From contig CAYFMF010000002.1 of NCBI GenBank assembly GCA_964344135.1, positions 25,629 through 89,628 of the forward strand: 64,000 bases of DNA, given 5' to 3'. Positions 1 to 7,503 of the stretch are shown here, piece by piece (the first letter of the stretch is position 1; the number at the start of each line of letters is the position of its first letter). The position numbers and the translations under genes were made by a program. A model generated the notes under the pieces. The model ran no database searches and was not told the DNA's origin. It saw nothing but the letters and a program-made list of their open reading frames with translations. The DNA is from Thiopontia sp964344135 (GTDB lineage Bacteria; Pseudomonadota; Gammaproteobacteria; GCF-002020875).

Positions 1-160
1 TGCTCAGTGCATACCCCACATGGAGAAGGACATAGTCTCCAATACCGACATCCTCAACCAGGGCGAGAGAGATCTCCTTCCGAACCCCATCAAGAGAGAC
101 GATTGCCGAATTGCTACCGGGGTCAATCTCTACTATTTGGGCTGGCAGGGCAAGACACAT
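1..160 (-). CDS. hypC: HypC/HupF-family [NiFe]-hydrogenase assembly chaperone (partial)
   Basis: The reading frame starts with an ATG at 160-158 and runs off the left edge, so only the first 53 residues are visible. The N-terminus reads MCLALPAQIVEID; Cys2 right after the start Met is the hallmark of HypC, where it binds the Fe(CN)2CO precursor together with HypD and docks on the hydrogenase large subunit. The family is usually 75-95 residues, so about 25-40 residues and the stop lie outside. It follows hypB by 17 bp on the same strand, giving the order hypA-hypB-hypC; hypD and hypE may follow to the left, which cannot be seen. The protein would act in the cytoplasm on the hydrogenase encoded divergently at 1.8-5.8 kb. 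Confidence 0.93.
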   Translation of the reverse strand, partial: MCLALPAQIVEIDPGSNSAIVSLDGVRKEISLALVEDVGIGDYVLLHVGYALS

Positions 161-177
161 GGTGGCTGATTGTCCGG

Positions 178-1005
178 TTAGCGGCGGGAGTGGTGCTGAT
201 GTTGTGCAATGCCGTCTGGCTGCAACCGAGGTGTTAGTGTCTCTTCACTGGAGAGACGATCGCGATAGTGGCTGATCTCATTGCGCAGCCACTCGATCCA
301 GCGATCCATGCCATTGCCGTCCCTGGCAGAGAGGGAGATCATCTCGGCAGGGTTGGAGAGCTGGCGCAGATAGTGTTCGGCACGAGCGGGATCAAACGCA
401 TCAAGATAGGGAAGCAGATCGGTTTTGGTCAGGAGCATCAAATGGGCCGCACGAAAGATCACCGGATATTTTGCAGGCTTGTCGTCACCCTCGGTAACGG
501 AGAGCAGGGTGATATTCCGGTGCTGCCCGAGGTCAAAGCTGGCCGGACAGACCAGATTTCCAACATTCTCAATAAAGAGAATGTCGAGATCATCAAGGGA
601 GAGTTGGTGGAGTGCATCATGGACCATATGGGCATCCAGATGACAGGCACTGCCTGTTGAGATCTGGCAGGCGGGAACCCCCTTGCTGCGGATGCGGTCA
701 GCATCATTCTCGGTCGCCAGATCTCCTTCAACCACACCGATGCGCAACTCCTCCCCAAGGAGATCAATGGTTGCCTCAAGCAGAGCGGTCTTTCCGGCTC
801 CGGGTGAGGACATCAGGTTAATGGCAAGAACCTGATGGCGGTCAAAATGGCCCCGATTGTGGGCGGCCTGGTGATCATTCTCGTGAAGCAGCCCCTGCAG
901 TATCTCCACCGCCTCACTCCCACTGCTGGTATGGGAGAGCTTGCCGCTCTCCATCACCAGATGTTCGTTGCCCGGTGTGATGTTGCATCCACAGGTGTCA
1001 CACAT
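178..1005 (-). CDS. hypB: HypB, GTPase for nickel insertion into hydrogenase
   Basis: HypB is a cytoplasmic GTPase that delivers nickel to the large subunit with HypA. I start it at the ATG at 1005 (275 aa), because the protein then begins MCDTCGC, the N-terminal CxxCGC high-affinity nickel site known from E. coli HypB; an upstream in-frame start at 1029 would add eight residues with no known role. The P-loop reads SSPGAGKT near residue 67, and the switch and metal-binding region includes ENVGNLVCPASFDLG, with the conserved Cys of the G-domain metal site. The TKTDLLPY stretch is the NKxD-like guanine motif. The linker after the CxxCGC is short and has only a few histidines, unlike the His-rich rhizobial HypB. 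The start overlaps the end of hypA by 8 nt, which suggests translational coupling. Confidence 0.96.
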   Translation of the reverse strand: MCDTCGCNITPGNEHLVMESGKLSHTSSGSEAVEILQGLLHENDHQAAHNRGHFDRHQVLAINLMSSPGAGKTALLEATIDLLGEELRIGVVEGDLATENDADRIRSKGVPACQISTGSACHLDAHMVHDALHQLSLDDLDILFIENVGNLVCPASFDLGQHRNITLLSVTEGDDKPAKYPVIFRAAHLMLLTKTDLLPYLDAFDPARAEHYLRQLSNPAEMISLSARDGNGMDRWIEWLRNEISHYRDRLSSEETLTPRLQPDGIAQHQHHSRR

Positions 1006-1372
1006 TACTCTTCTCCATCGTTTGCTCACTCACCCTTTCGAGCTCGATACTCCTCAACAGCATCTCATCACCACTAATCAGCCGGGTTCTCCACTCGCCA
1101 CAGTGGCTGCAGACCATCCGGTTGGCGGTTGCCACCCCCTTTTGGTCACATACTTTACACTCGATGGTGATTGGCATCTCCTCAACCTCAAGCCGTGCAC
1201 CGGAGGCGAAGGTGCCGGTTCGTGCAATGGTCCATGCATTGGCAAGCAGTGGAATCTCTACCCCAGAGAGAGGGCCAACCTGAATGTGTACGACCGAGAC
1301 CAGCATCCCCTTCTCTCTGGCGATTGGCTCAACTTGGGAGAGGATGGATTGGCAGACAGTGAGCTCATGCAT
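998..1372 (-). CDS. hypA: HypA/HybF, hydrogenase nickel metallochaperone
   Basis: This 124-residue protein begins MHELTVCQSIL; the N-terminal His2 of the MHE motif is the nickel ligand in HypA. The C-terminal half has the zinc domain with two CxxC pairs, CKVCDQKG near residue 73 and CSHCGEW near residue 88. Length and motif order fit HypA or its paralogue HybF. A GAGG sequence lies just before the ATG. It is the first gene of the leftward hypABC cluster and is divergent from the hydrogenase structural operon, with only 146 bp between it and the HupE-like gene at 1519. HypA passes nickel to HypB and the hydrogenase large-subunit precursor in the cytoplasm. The identification is secure; the HypA versus HybF name is a matter of nomenclature. 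Confidence 0.95.
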   Translation of the reverse strand: MHELTVCQSILSQVEPIAREKGMLVSVVHIQVGPLSGVEIPLLANAWTIARTGTFASGARLEVEEMPITIECKVCDQKGVATANRMVCSHCGEWRTRLISGDEMLLRSIELERVSEQTMEKSNV

Positions 1373-1419
1373 GGTTTACCTCATTGTAGTTTTTCCGTCC
1401 TGTTGCGACAGCCTCCTAG

Positions 1420-1442
1420 TATTGCACTTTATCAGGGCAATA
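1420..1442. promoter_or_regulatory. Inverted repeat in the hyp/hyd divergent intergenic region
   Basis: The 146 bp between hypA and the rightward hydrogenase operon must hold both promoters. TATTGC (1420-1425) and GCAATA (1437-1442) form a perfect 6-bp inverted repeat with an 11-bp spacer. It could be an operator for either direction. I could not assign a convincing -35/-10 pair or a sigma-54 site on either strand. Confidence 0.3.
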
Positions 1443-1518
1443 GAAAATGTTCAGATACTATCCATTCCCTGGTTGAGAAGATGACCCAAATGGGGGTAAG
1501 CTGAACGGCAAGAATGGA

Positions 1519-1752
1519 ATGATGAGCAATATCTACAAAACCGTATTGGCCATCTGGTTGCTGGCCATCTCTCTTCAGCTCGAGGCACATACCGGGGCAG
1601 CACATACCGGCACACTGCTGGATGGAGCAGTTCATCTCTTTACCAGCCTCGATCATCTGTTGCCACTGCTGCTTGGGGTCTGGGCTGTTTTCAGAATACT
1701 CTTTCTGCTGGGTTCATCCCCTGGTATCGAAAAAGATCGTCTGGATCGGTGA
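1519..1752 (+). CDS. Small HupE/UreJ-like membrane protein
   Basis: The 77-residue product opens with a hydrophobic segment after one lysine (MMSNIYKTVLAIWLLAIS), which ends at a plausible signal-peptidase site before a histidine-containing stretch (HTGAAHTG). It then has a second hydrophobic segment with the pattern HLFTSLDHLLPLLLGVW. The HxxxxxDHLL pattern resembles the conserved His/Asp motif of HupE/UreJ proteins, which are nickel permeases or accessory proteins of hydrogenase and urease, but those are about 190 residues with six membrane spans; this one is too short for more than two. It is the first gene of the rightward hydrogenase operon, 27 bp before the beta subunit. A role in nickel supply is an inference from position and motif. 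Two adjacent ATGs (1519 and 1522) are possible starts, and neither has a strong ribosome site. Confidence 0.6.
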   Translation: MMSNIYKTVLAIWLLAISLQLEAHTGAAHTGTLLDGAVHLFTSLDHLLPLLLGVWAVFRILFLLGSSPGIEKDRLDR

Positions 1753-1779
1753 TGATCTGAATGGGGGATAGAGAGCGGA

Positions 1780-2898
1780 ATGGATAGCGGAGGTCTCCCC
1801 CAGTTTCTTCCACACAACCAGCTTGAGGGTCTGCTGCACGCCCTGCAGAGCAGTGGCTACAGCACTATCGCTCCAAAGGTAGAGGATGGGGCCATTCTCT
1901 ACCGAGCCGTGGACTCCATTCATGATCTGCCACGAGGTCTCTCTGATCAGCAGTCAGCGGGCAGCTACCGTCTGAGGGATCACGACAGCCACCTCTTTTT
2001 TGGTTGGGCCAATGGCCCCACCGCACTCAAGCCACTTCTCTTCCCTCCCCATGAGAATCTCTGGAGCGCAACAAGGACGGCCGAGGGGAGGATCGAGTTC
2101 AGCCCCTCTCTGCCCGCGGTTGCCCCACTGGCTGTACTCGGGGTGAGGGGGTGTGATTTGGCGGCAGTGGAGCGGATGGATCGCCATTTTCTCCGTCCGG
2201 ATGGAGAGGATCCATGGTATCGGGAGCGGCGTGAAAACCTTCTGCTGATTGCCGTTGACTGTACACATCCATCGGACAACTGCTTCTGTGCATCTACCGG
2301 CAGTGGGCCAGAGGCTGGTGGCGGGTATGATCTGCGACTGCATGAGCTCGGCGAGGGGTTCCTCATCAATGCCGGCACTCTGCAGGGTGAAGAGATCATG
2401 GAGAAGCTCACTCTCTCGCCGCCTCCACCGAAGCTGGTTGAGCGCTCACGAGAGGCGCTTGCGCAGGCGGGAGCCGTGCAGCGGCAGGGGATTGCAGCGG
2501 CTGATTTCCGCCCCCTCTTCACCGGACAGGAGGAGAGCCCGCAATGGGAGAGGGTTGCAGAGCGCTGTCTGGGGTGTGGTAACTGCACAGCAGTCTGCCC
2601 CACCTGTTTCTGTCACCGTGAGGAGGAGGTTCCATCACTGGAGCTGGAGCACAGTGTCCACCAGCGGGCCTGGGACTCCTGCTTCACTGCAGAGCACAGC
2701 ATGATTCATGGACGGCCGGTGCGTGCGGGGATCCGTGAGCGTTACCGTCAATGGCTGACCCACAAGCTGGCAGGGTGGCATGATCAGTTTGGGGAGAGCG
2801 GCTGTGTTGGGTGTGGACGCTGCATCACCTGGTGCCCAGTTGGAATCAACCTGGTTGAGGAGTCCTCAACATTTGCCAGCTCGGTGGAGGGGGGTTGA
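1780..2898 (+). CDS. hydB: Sulfhydrogenase/group 3b hydrogenase beta subunit (4Fe-4S dicluster)
   Basis: The 372-residue protein resembles the beta subunit of cytoplasmic NADP-linked hydrogenases (sulfhydrogenase HydB) and the anaerobic sulfite reductase A family. Two ferredoxin-like clusters are visible in the C-terminal third: CLGCGNCTAVCPTC from about residue 263 and CVGCGRCITWCP from about residue 342. The middle part has LAVLGVRGCDLAAVERMDR, typical of this family, followed by a Cys-containing patch (DCTHPSDNCFC). The role is electron transfer between the delta subunit and the flavin subunit gamma. It is the first catalytic gene of the beta-gamma-delta-alpha order seen in group 3b hydrogenases. 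Its stop overlaps the gamma start by one base (TGATG). The subunit call is firm; the physiological direction (H2 uptake, NADPH reoxidation, or sulfur reduction) cannot be read from the sequence. Confidence 0.9.
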   Translation: MDSGGLPQFLPHNQLEGLLHALQSSGYSTIAPKVEDGAILYRAVDSIHDLPRGLSDQQSAGSYRLRDHDSHLFFGWANGPTALKPLLFPPHENLWSATRTAEGRIEFSPSLPAVAPLAVLGVRGCDLAAVERMDRHFLRPDGEDPWYRERRENLLLIAVDCTHPSDNCFCASTGSGPEAGGGYDLRLHELGEGFLINAGTLQGEEIMEKLTLSPPPPKLVERSREALAQAGAVQRQGIAAADFRPLFTGQEESPQWERVAERCLGCGNCTAVCPTCFCHREEEVPSLELEHSVHQRAWDSCFTAEHSMIHGRPVRAGIRERYRQWLTHKLAGWHDQFGESGCVGCGRCITWCPVGINLVEESSTFASSVEGG

Positions 2899-3734
2899 TG
2901 GAGGCTTCAGACCGAATTCCAATGGAGGCCGAGATTGTTGAGCGGCGGCAGGAGAGCAGTTCGGTCTTTACCCTGCGTCTGCGTCTGCTGGATGAGCGTC
3001 ATCGGCGCCAATACCGGTTTGAGCCCGGGCAGTTCAACATGGTCTATCTGCATGGTGTCGGAGAGGTGGCGATCTCCATCGTCTCCGATGACAGAAACAG
3101 TCACCTGCTGGACCACACCATTCGTGGAGTGGGACGGGTCACAAAGGGGCTGGAACAGCTTCAGCAGGGGGATGTGATCGGGCTGCGTGGCCCCTTTGGG
3201 CGCGGCTGGCCGATGGAGCAGGCGAGAGGTCGTGACATTGTGGTTGTAACCGGTGGGGTAGGGTGTGCCCCGGTGGTCTCCGCACTGTCGCATATCAAGC
3301 GTCGCCGAAAGCGGTATGGCCGTGTGGCCATTGTGGAGGGGGTGCGCCACTGCAGTGACCTGATCTATTCGGACCGCTTTGAGCGCTGGCAGAGAATGGA
3401 GGATACCCAGGTACTTCTCTGTACCAGCGAGCCCTCTGCCCCCTGGCCCTGGCATACCGATCGGGTAACGGAGCATCTCGATGAGATGGAGATCGACCCC
3501 TCAAGGGCCACTGCACTGCTCTGTGGTCCGGAGGGGATGATGACCTCGGCGGCAGTTGCACTTGAGCGATTGGGGGTGGACTCTCCATCCATCTGGCTCA
3601 GTATGGAGCGCAACATGCAGTGCGGGGCAGGCTATTGTGGCCACTGTCAGATCGGCAGCCGCTTTGTCTGCAGGGATGGCCCGGTCTTTAACTGGACGGA
3701 GATCCGTGACCTGCTTGCGGTCAGGGGGGCATGA
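2898..3734 (+). CDS. hydG: Group 3b hydrogenase gamma subunit, FAD/NAD(P)-binding
   Basis: This 278-residue protein has the layout of ferredoxin-NADP reductase-like subunits: an N-terminal flavin-binding beta barrel with FEPGQFNMVYL (about residues 40-50), a nucleotide-binding half with VVTGGVGCAPV near residue 115, and a C-terminal [2Fe-2S] or similar cysteine cluster, CGAGYCGHCQIGSRFVC, near residue 240. It would oxidise or reduce NAD(P)H and pass electrons to the beta subunit in the cytoplasm. I start it at the ATG at 2898, whose A is the last base of the beta-subunit stop; an in-frame TTG lies one codon upstream. It is close to the HydG/PyrK/AsrB family, but context decides for hydrogenase gamma. 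Confidence 0.9.
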   Translation: MEASDRIPMEAEIVERRQESSSVFTLRLRLLDERHRRQYRFEPGQFNMVYLHGVGEVAISIVSDDRNSHLLDHTIRGVGRVTKGLEQLQQGDVIGLRGPFGRGWPMEQARGRDIVVVTGGVGCAPVVSALSHIKRRRKRYGRVAIVEGVRHCSDLIYSDRFERWQRMEDTQVLLCTSEPSAPWPWHTDRVTEHLDEMEIDPSRATALLCGPEGMMTSAAVALERLGVDSPSIWLSMERNMQCGAGYCGHCQIGSRFVCRDGPVFNWTEIRDLLAVRGA

Positions 3735-4495
3735 TGAGACCACGCATCGCCGTCCACAAGTTCAGCTCCTGTGATGGATGCCAGCTCGCCTTCCTCAACC
3801 TGGGTGAGGCGCTGATTCAGCTTGCGGAGCTGGTGGAGATTGTCCACTTTGCAGAGGCGGGGATGGTCGATCCCGATGCCGAGGTGGCTGTCGCCTTTGT
3901 GGAGGGGAGCATCTCCACGCCAGATGACCTTGAGCGAATTCGGCAGATTCGAGAGCACTCGGAAAGGGTGATCACCATTGGTGCCTGTGCCACCTCAGGG
4001 GGGATCCAGGCGCTACGAAACATGGGCGGGGAGGGGTGGAGCGAGAGCCTCTACGCCTCTCCCGAATTCATTCAGACCCTCGCCTACTCCACCCCGATCT
4101 CGGACCATGTCAGGGTCGATCTTGAGCTGTGGGGCTGCCCCATCCGTTCGCAACAGCTGCTTGCCGTGATCGTTGATCTGCTCCGCGGAGTGGCACCATC
4201 AACAGCGGATGAGGCGCTCTGCCAGAGCTGCAAGCGTAGCGGGGTGGTCTGCACCCTGGTCACTGCCGGAGCGCCATGCATGGGGGCGGTGACCCGAAGT
4301 GGGTGCGGTGCGGTCTGCCCCCAATTTGGACGCGACTGTTATGGCTGTACGGGGCCGGTTTCCGAGCCCAATACAGCCTCTCTGGGGCGCAGGCTGGAGG
4401 GGCTGGGGCTGGTGCCGGAGGAGGTGGAGCAGCGCTTCCGGATGATCCACTCTGGTGCGCCCCAGTTCAGGGAACAGGAGGAGACGGATGGCTGA
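3734..4495 (+). CDS. hydD: Group 3b [NiFe]-hydrogenase small (delta) subunit
   Basis: The small subunit of about 253 residues carries the proximal [4Fe-4S] cluster ligands. SCDGCQLAFLN near residue 12 is the first CxxC pair; ITIGACATSGG gives the third conserved Cys near residue 87; LWGCPIRSQQ gives the fourth near residue 132. A further C-terminal group of cysteines (CQSCKRSGVVC, GAPCMG, CGAVCPQFGRDCYGCTG) should ligate two more clusters, as in Pyrococcus-type small subunits. There is no twin-arginine signal, so the enzyme is cytoplasmic, as group 3 hydrogenases are. Start choice: the ATG at 3734 has a GGGGGG block four bases upstream; an adjacent ATG at 3731 is possible. The gene overlaps the alpha subunit by 8 nt. 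Confidence 0.92.
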   Translation: MRPRIAVHKFSSCDGCQLAFLNLGEALIQLAELVEIVHFAEAGMVDPDAEVAVAFVEGSISTPDDLERIRQIREHSERVITIGACATSGGIQALRNMGGEGWSESLYASPEFIQTLAYSTPISDHVRVDLELWGCPIRSQQLLAVIVDLLRGVAPSTADEALCQSCKRSGVVCTLVTAGAPCMGAVTRSGCGAVCPQFGRDCYGCTGPVSEPNTASLGRRLEGLGLVPEEVEQRFRMIHSGAPQFREQEETDG

Positions 4496-5789
4496 TTCCG
4501 AGCGCACGATTCGTATCGAGGTGCCGGTGTTGGCCCGGATCGAGGGCGAGGGGGCGCTGGATCTGGTGCTCCGTGACCAGCAGATTGATTCACTCTCCCT
4601 CAGAATCTATGAGCCCCCCCGCTTCTTTGAGAAGTTCCTGGAGGGGCGTTCGGTTGCGGATGTGCCGGAGATGGTGGCGAGGATCTGTGGTATCTGCCCG
4701 GTGGCCTACCAGATGAGCGCAGTGGAGGCGCTGGAGGGGCTGTTCGGGGTTGAGGTTACCCCATGGGTCCGGGATATGCGCCGACTCTTCTACTGCGGGG
4801 AGTGGGTCCAGAGCCACAGCCTCCATATTCACCTGCTTGCCGCCCCCGATTTTCTCGGATATGAGAGTGCCATCGCGATGGCCAGGGAGTATCCGGACGA
4901 GGTGAGCAGGGGGTTGCGGCTCCAGGGGCTGGGCAACCGCCTCATCGCCCTGTTGGGAGGTCGGTCGGTCCATCCGGTTGGGGCTCGTATCGGGGGCTTC
5001 CACCATGCCCCCTCCCGGGAGGAGGTGGATCGTCTGCTTGCTGAGGTCGGAGCGGGGCTGGAGGATGCCGAGGCGCTGCTACGCTGGGTGGTGACGCTGG
5101 ATCTGCCCGAGGATGAGCAGGCGTTCACCAGTGTAGCCCTGAGTGAGCCAGGTCGTTATCCGATGATTGGAGAGCAGATCATCTCGGACAGCGGGCTGGA
5201 GATTTCGGTTGCCGACTTTGAGTCCCGTTTCAGAGAATTTCAGGTTCCACACTCCACCGCATTTCATGCCCACCTGGATGGAAGTCCCTATCTGGTGGGG
5301 CCTCTGGCTCGCATTAACCTCCATTTTGAGCAGCTACCAGCCACAGTCAGGGCGCTATGCAGTGAGCTGGGTATTCAGTTCCCCAGCCGGAACATGTTCC
5401 ATAGCGTGATCGCCCGCGCCGTTGAGCTCTATGCCGCACTTCATGAGGCGCGACAGCTGCTTGCCGACTACCGGATGCCGGACGCCCCATGGAGTGAATA
5501 CAGCCCCCGTGCAGGAGTTGCATTTGGCGCAAGCTGTGCGCCACGCGGGATCCTCTGGCACCGCTATAAGGTGGATGAGGGTGGAAAGGTAGTGTCGGCC
5601 AGGATTGTACCCCCAACCAGCCAGAATCAGGCACGGATAGAGGAGGACCTCCGTGAATCGTTGGTCTCCTATGGGCTGGAGCGGGATGAGGAGGAGATCA
5701 AGCTGCATGGTGAGAAGGTGATCCGTAACTATGACCCCTGTATCTCCTGTGCAACCCACTTTCTGAGACTTCGGGTTGAGCGAAAATGA
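4488..5789 (+). CDS. hydA: Group 3b [NiFe]-hydrogenase large (alpha) subunit
   Basis: This is the catalytic subunit with the NiFe(CN)2CO site. The L1 motif reads RICGICPVAYQMS (about residues 65-77) and the L2 motif DPCISCATH lies near the C-terminus, supplying the four nickel-binding cysteines. In L1 a Tyr stands where many hydrogenase groups have His; I recall this as usual for group 3b, but it was not checked. The L2 motif is followed by a short tail (FLRLRVERK), which the maturation protease would remove after the His, freeing the mature C-terminus. I start at the ATG at 4488 (433 aa), which overlaps delta by 8 nt and gives MADSERTIRIEVPVLARIEG, with the family's R-x-E-G motif. The protease gene follows with an ATGA overlap. 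Confidence 0.94.
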   Translation: MADSERTIRIEVPVLARIEGEGALDLVLRDQQIDSLSLRIYEPPRFFEKFLEGRSVADVPEMVARICGICPVAYQMSAVEALEGLFGVEVTPWVRDMRRLFYCGEWVQSHSLHIHLLAAPDFLGYESAIAMAREYPDEVSRGLRLQGLGNRLIALLGGRSVHPVGARIGGFHHAPSREEVDRLLAEVGAGLEDAEALLRWVVTLDLPEDEQAFTSVALSEPGRYPMIGEQIISDSGLEISVADFESRFREFQVPHSTAFHAHLDGSPYLVGPLARINLHFEQLPATVRALCSELGIQFPSRNMFHSVIARAVELYAALHEARQLLADYRMPDAPWSEYSPRAGVAFGASCAPRGILWHRYKVDEGGKVVSARIVPPTSQNQARIEEDLRESLVSYGLERDEEEIKLHGEKVIRNYDPCISCATHFLRLRVERK

Positions 5790-6268
5790 GCCGACCGGAG
5801 CGGGCGGTGATTGGTGTTGGCAGTCCGCTGGGGGAAGACCGATTTGGATGGCAGGTTGTCCACCATCTGCGGCAGCAGCCGGGTCTGGGGGATGAAAACA
5901 ACATCGATCTGCTGACTGAGGATCGCCCCGGGGTGCTGCTGCTGGAGCGGATGCAGGGGTACCGGCAGGTTATTCTTGTTGATGGGCTGTTGTCAGAAGA
6001 GGGGAAGACCGGCTCAATCCACCATTTGGGGAGGGATCAACTGATTGCCCTATCCAGGGGGGCGCTCTCCACCCATGCTGCAGGTGTTGCCGAGGCGGTT
6101 GCCCTGGGAGATGTGCTGGACACGTTGCCGGAGCAGGTCATGCTTGTTGGCGCAGAACTCTCGGAGTGTGGTGATGAGCCTCCATCTGCTGACCTTGTTG
6201 AGCAGACTGCACTGGAGATCCAGAAGCTGCTTTCTGACGGAACGGAGCCCTATTCAATCGCTCTGTAA
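5786..6268 (+). CDS. [NiFe]-hydrogenase maturation endopeptidase
   Basis: The 160-residue product belongs to the HyaD/HycI/HoxW family that cuts the C-terminal tail of the large subunit after nickel insertion. The N-terminus shows VIGVGSPLGEDRFGWQV, with the conserved Gly-x-Gly-x2-x-Gly-x-Asp-x2-Gly pattern whose acidic residue binds nickel; LVDGL near residue 67 supplies the second conserved Asp, and STHAAGVAEA near residue 94 supplies the histidine. It is coupled to the alpha subunit through an ATGA overlap, so it is most likely specific for this enzyme. It is the last gene of the operon, and the dgt gene converges on it 60 bp downstream. No clear terminator is visible in that 60-bp gap. 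Confidence 0.88.
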   Translation: MSRPERAVIGVGSPLGEDRFGWQVVHHLRQQPGLGDENNIDLLTEDRPGVLLLERMQGYRQVILVDGLLSEEGKTGSIHHLGRDQLIALSRGALSTHAAGVAEAVALGDVLDTLPEQVMLVGAELSECGDEPPSADLVEQTALEIQKLLSDGTEPYSIAL

Positions 6269-6328
6269 CACCCCGTCAGGGAGGTGGTGCCCCAACATAT
6301 CGATATCCTCAGGCAGGCCACTCTTCTT

Positions 6329-7492
6329 CTAGACCGTTGGAGCAGGCGCACTGAAGAGGCGTTGGTGTTCCGTGAGCGCGTAGCGGTCGGTCATCCCCGC
6401 GATGTAGTCGGCAACCACACGTGCACAGCTCCTCTCCCGTGCCGCAGAACCATCCCCCTGAACTCTCCCATAGGGCTCATCGGGCAGCAGCCGGGGCTCA
6501 TCCATGAAGGCCTGGAACAGCTCGGTAAGGATGCGCTCCGCCTTTGCGCTCATGCGCATGACACGGTAGTGGCGGTAGAGTCCGTTCCAGAGGAACTGTT
6601 TCAGTTCACGGTTCAGCTCCATCTGCGTCCCGCTGAACTGAATCAGTGGGGTCGGGTGCTGTCGCACCGCATCAATGTCTGCAGGGTTGGCCTCTGAGAT
6701 ATTTCTCTGGCTGGTCTCGATCAGATCAACCACCAGCCGGTTGATCATGCGCCGTACCACCTCATGGATAGTGCGTCTCTGGTTGAGATCGGGGTGTTGC
6801 CGAACCACGACCTCATACTGCTCTCTGAAGAGGGAGACCTCCTGCAGCTGATCAATGGTCAGCAGCCCTGCACGCAGTCCATCATCGACATCATGGTTGT
6901 TATAGGCGATCTGGTCCGCCAGGTTGACCAGCTGGGCCTCCAGGCTGGGCTGGGTCCGGTTGAGGAAGCGCTCACCCACCTCGCCCAGTGATTTCGCATT
7001 TTCACCGCTGCAGTGTTTGAGGATCCCCTCGCGGGATTCAAAGGTGAGGTTGAGGCCCGGGAACTGGGCGTACTTCTCCTCCAGGTGATCCACCACACGA
7101 AGAGACTGAAAGTTGTGTTCGAATCCACCATGGGGACTCATGCAGTGGTTCAGTACGTCCTGTCCCGCATGGCCAAATGGTGTATGGCCGAGATCATGGG
7201 CCAGTGCAATCGCCTCGGTCAGATCCTCATTCAGCCGCAGGGTCCGTGCAATGGAGCGGCTGATCTGCGCCACCTCGATGCTGTGGGTGAGGCGGGTGCG
7301 GTAGAGGTCGCCCTCGTGGTTTACAAAGACCTGGGTCTTGTACTCCAGCCGTCGGAATGCGGTGGAGTGGACTATGCGGTCCCGATCCCGCTGAAAGGCA
7401 CTTCTGTACTCCGGGCTCTCCTCCGGATGAATCCGCCCCCGTGTAGAGCTGTCATGGGCGGCATAGGGGGCAAGATTGCAGGGGTCGGCCAT
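6329..7492 (-). CDS. dgt: dGTPase-like HD-domain triphosphohydrolase
   Basis: This 387-residue protein matches the dNTP triphosphohydrolase family that cleaves dGTP or other dNTPs to nucleoside plus triphosphate. The N-terminal region has FRRLEYKTQVF and RTRLTHSIEVAQISR, followed by AHDLGHTPFGHAG (about residues 97-109), which together supply the H...HD...D metal ligands of the HD domain. Later motifs include NLADQIAYNNHDVDDG, also typical. The length fits the shorter, type 2-like bacterial subfamily rather than the 505-residue E. coli Dgt. It begins 11 bp after the end of aroB and seems to be the last gene of the leftward pilQ-aroK-aroB-dgt unit. Its 3' end faces the hydrogenase protease gene. 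Confidence 0.93.
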   Translation of the reverse strand: MADPCNLAPYAAHDSSTRGRIHPEESPEYRSAFQRDRDRIVHSTAFRRLEYKTQVFVNHEGDLYRTRLTHSIEVAQISRSIARTLRLNEDLTEAIALAHDLGHTPFGHAGQDVLNHCMSPHGGFEHNFQSLRVVDHLEEKYAQFPGLNLTFESREGILKHCSGENAKSLGEVGERFLNRTQPSLEAQLVNLADQIAYNNHDVDDGLRAGLLTIDQLQEVSLFREQYEVVVRQHPDLNQRRTIHEVVRRMINRLVVDLIETSQRNISEANPADIDAVRQHPTPLIQFSGTQMELNRELKQFLWNGLYRHYRVMRMSAKAERILTELFQAFMDEPRLLPDEPYGRVQGDGSAARERSCARVVADYIAGMTDRYALTEHQRLFSAPAPTV

Positions 7493-7503
7493 AGGGGGTT
7501 GGA

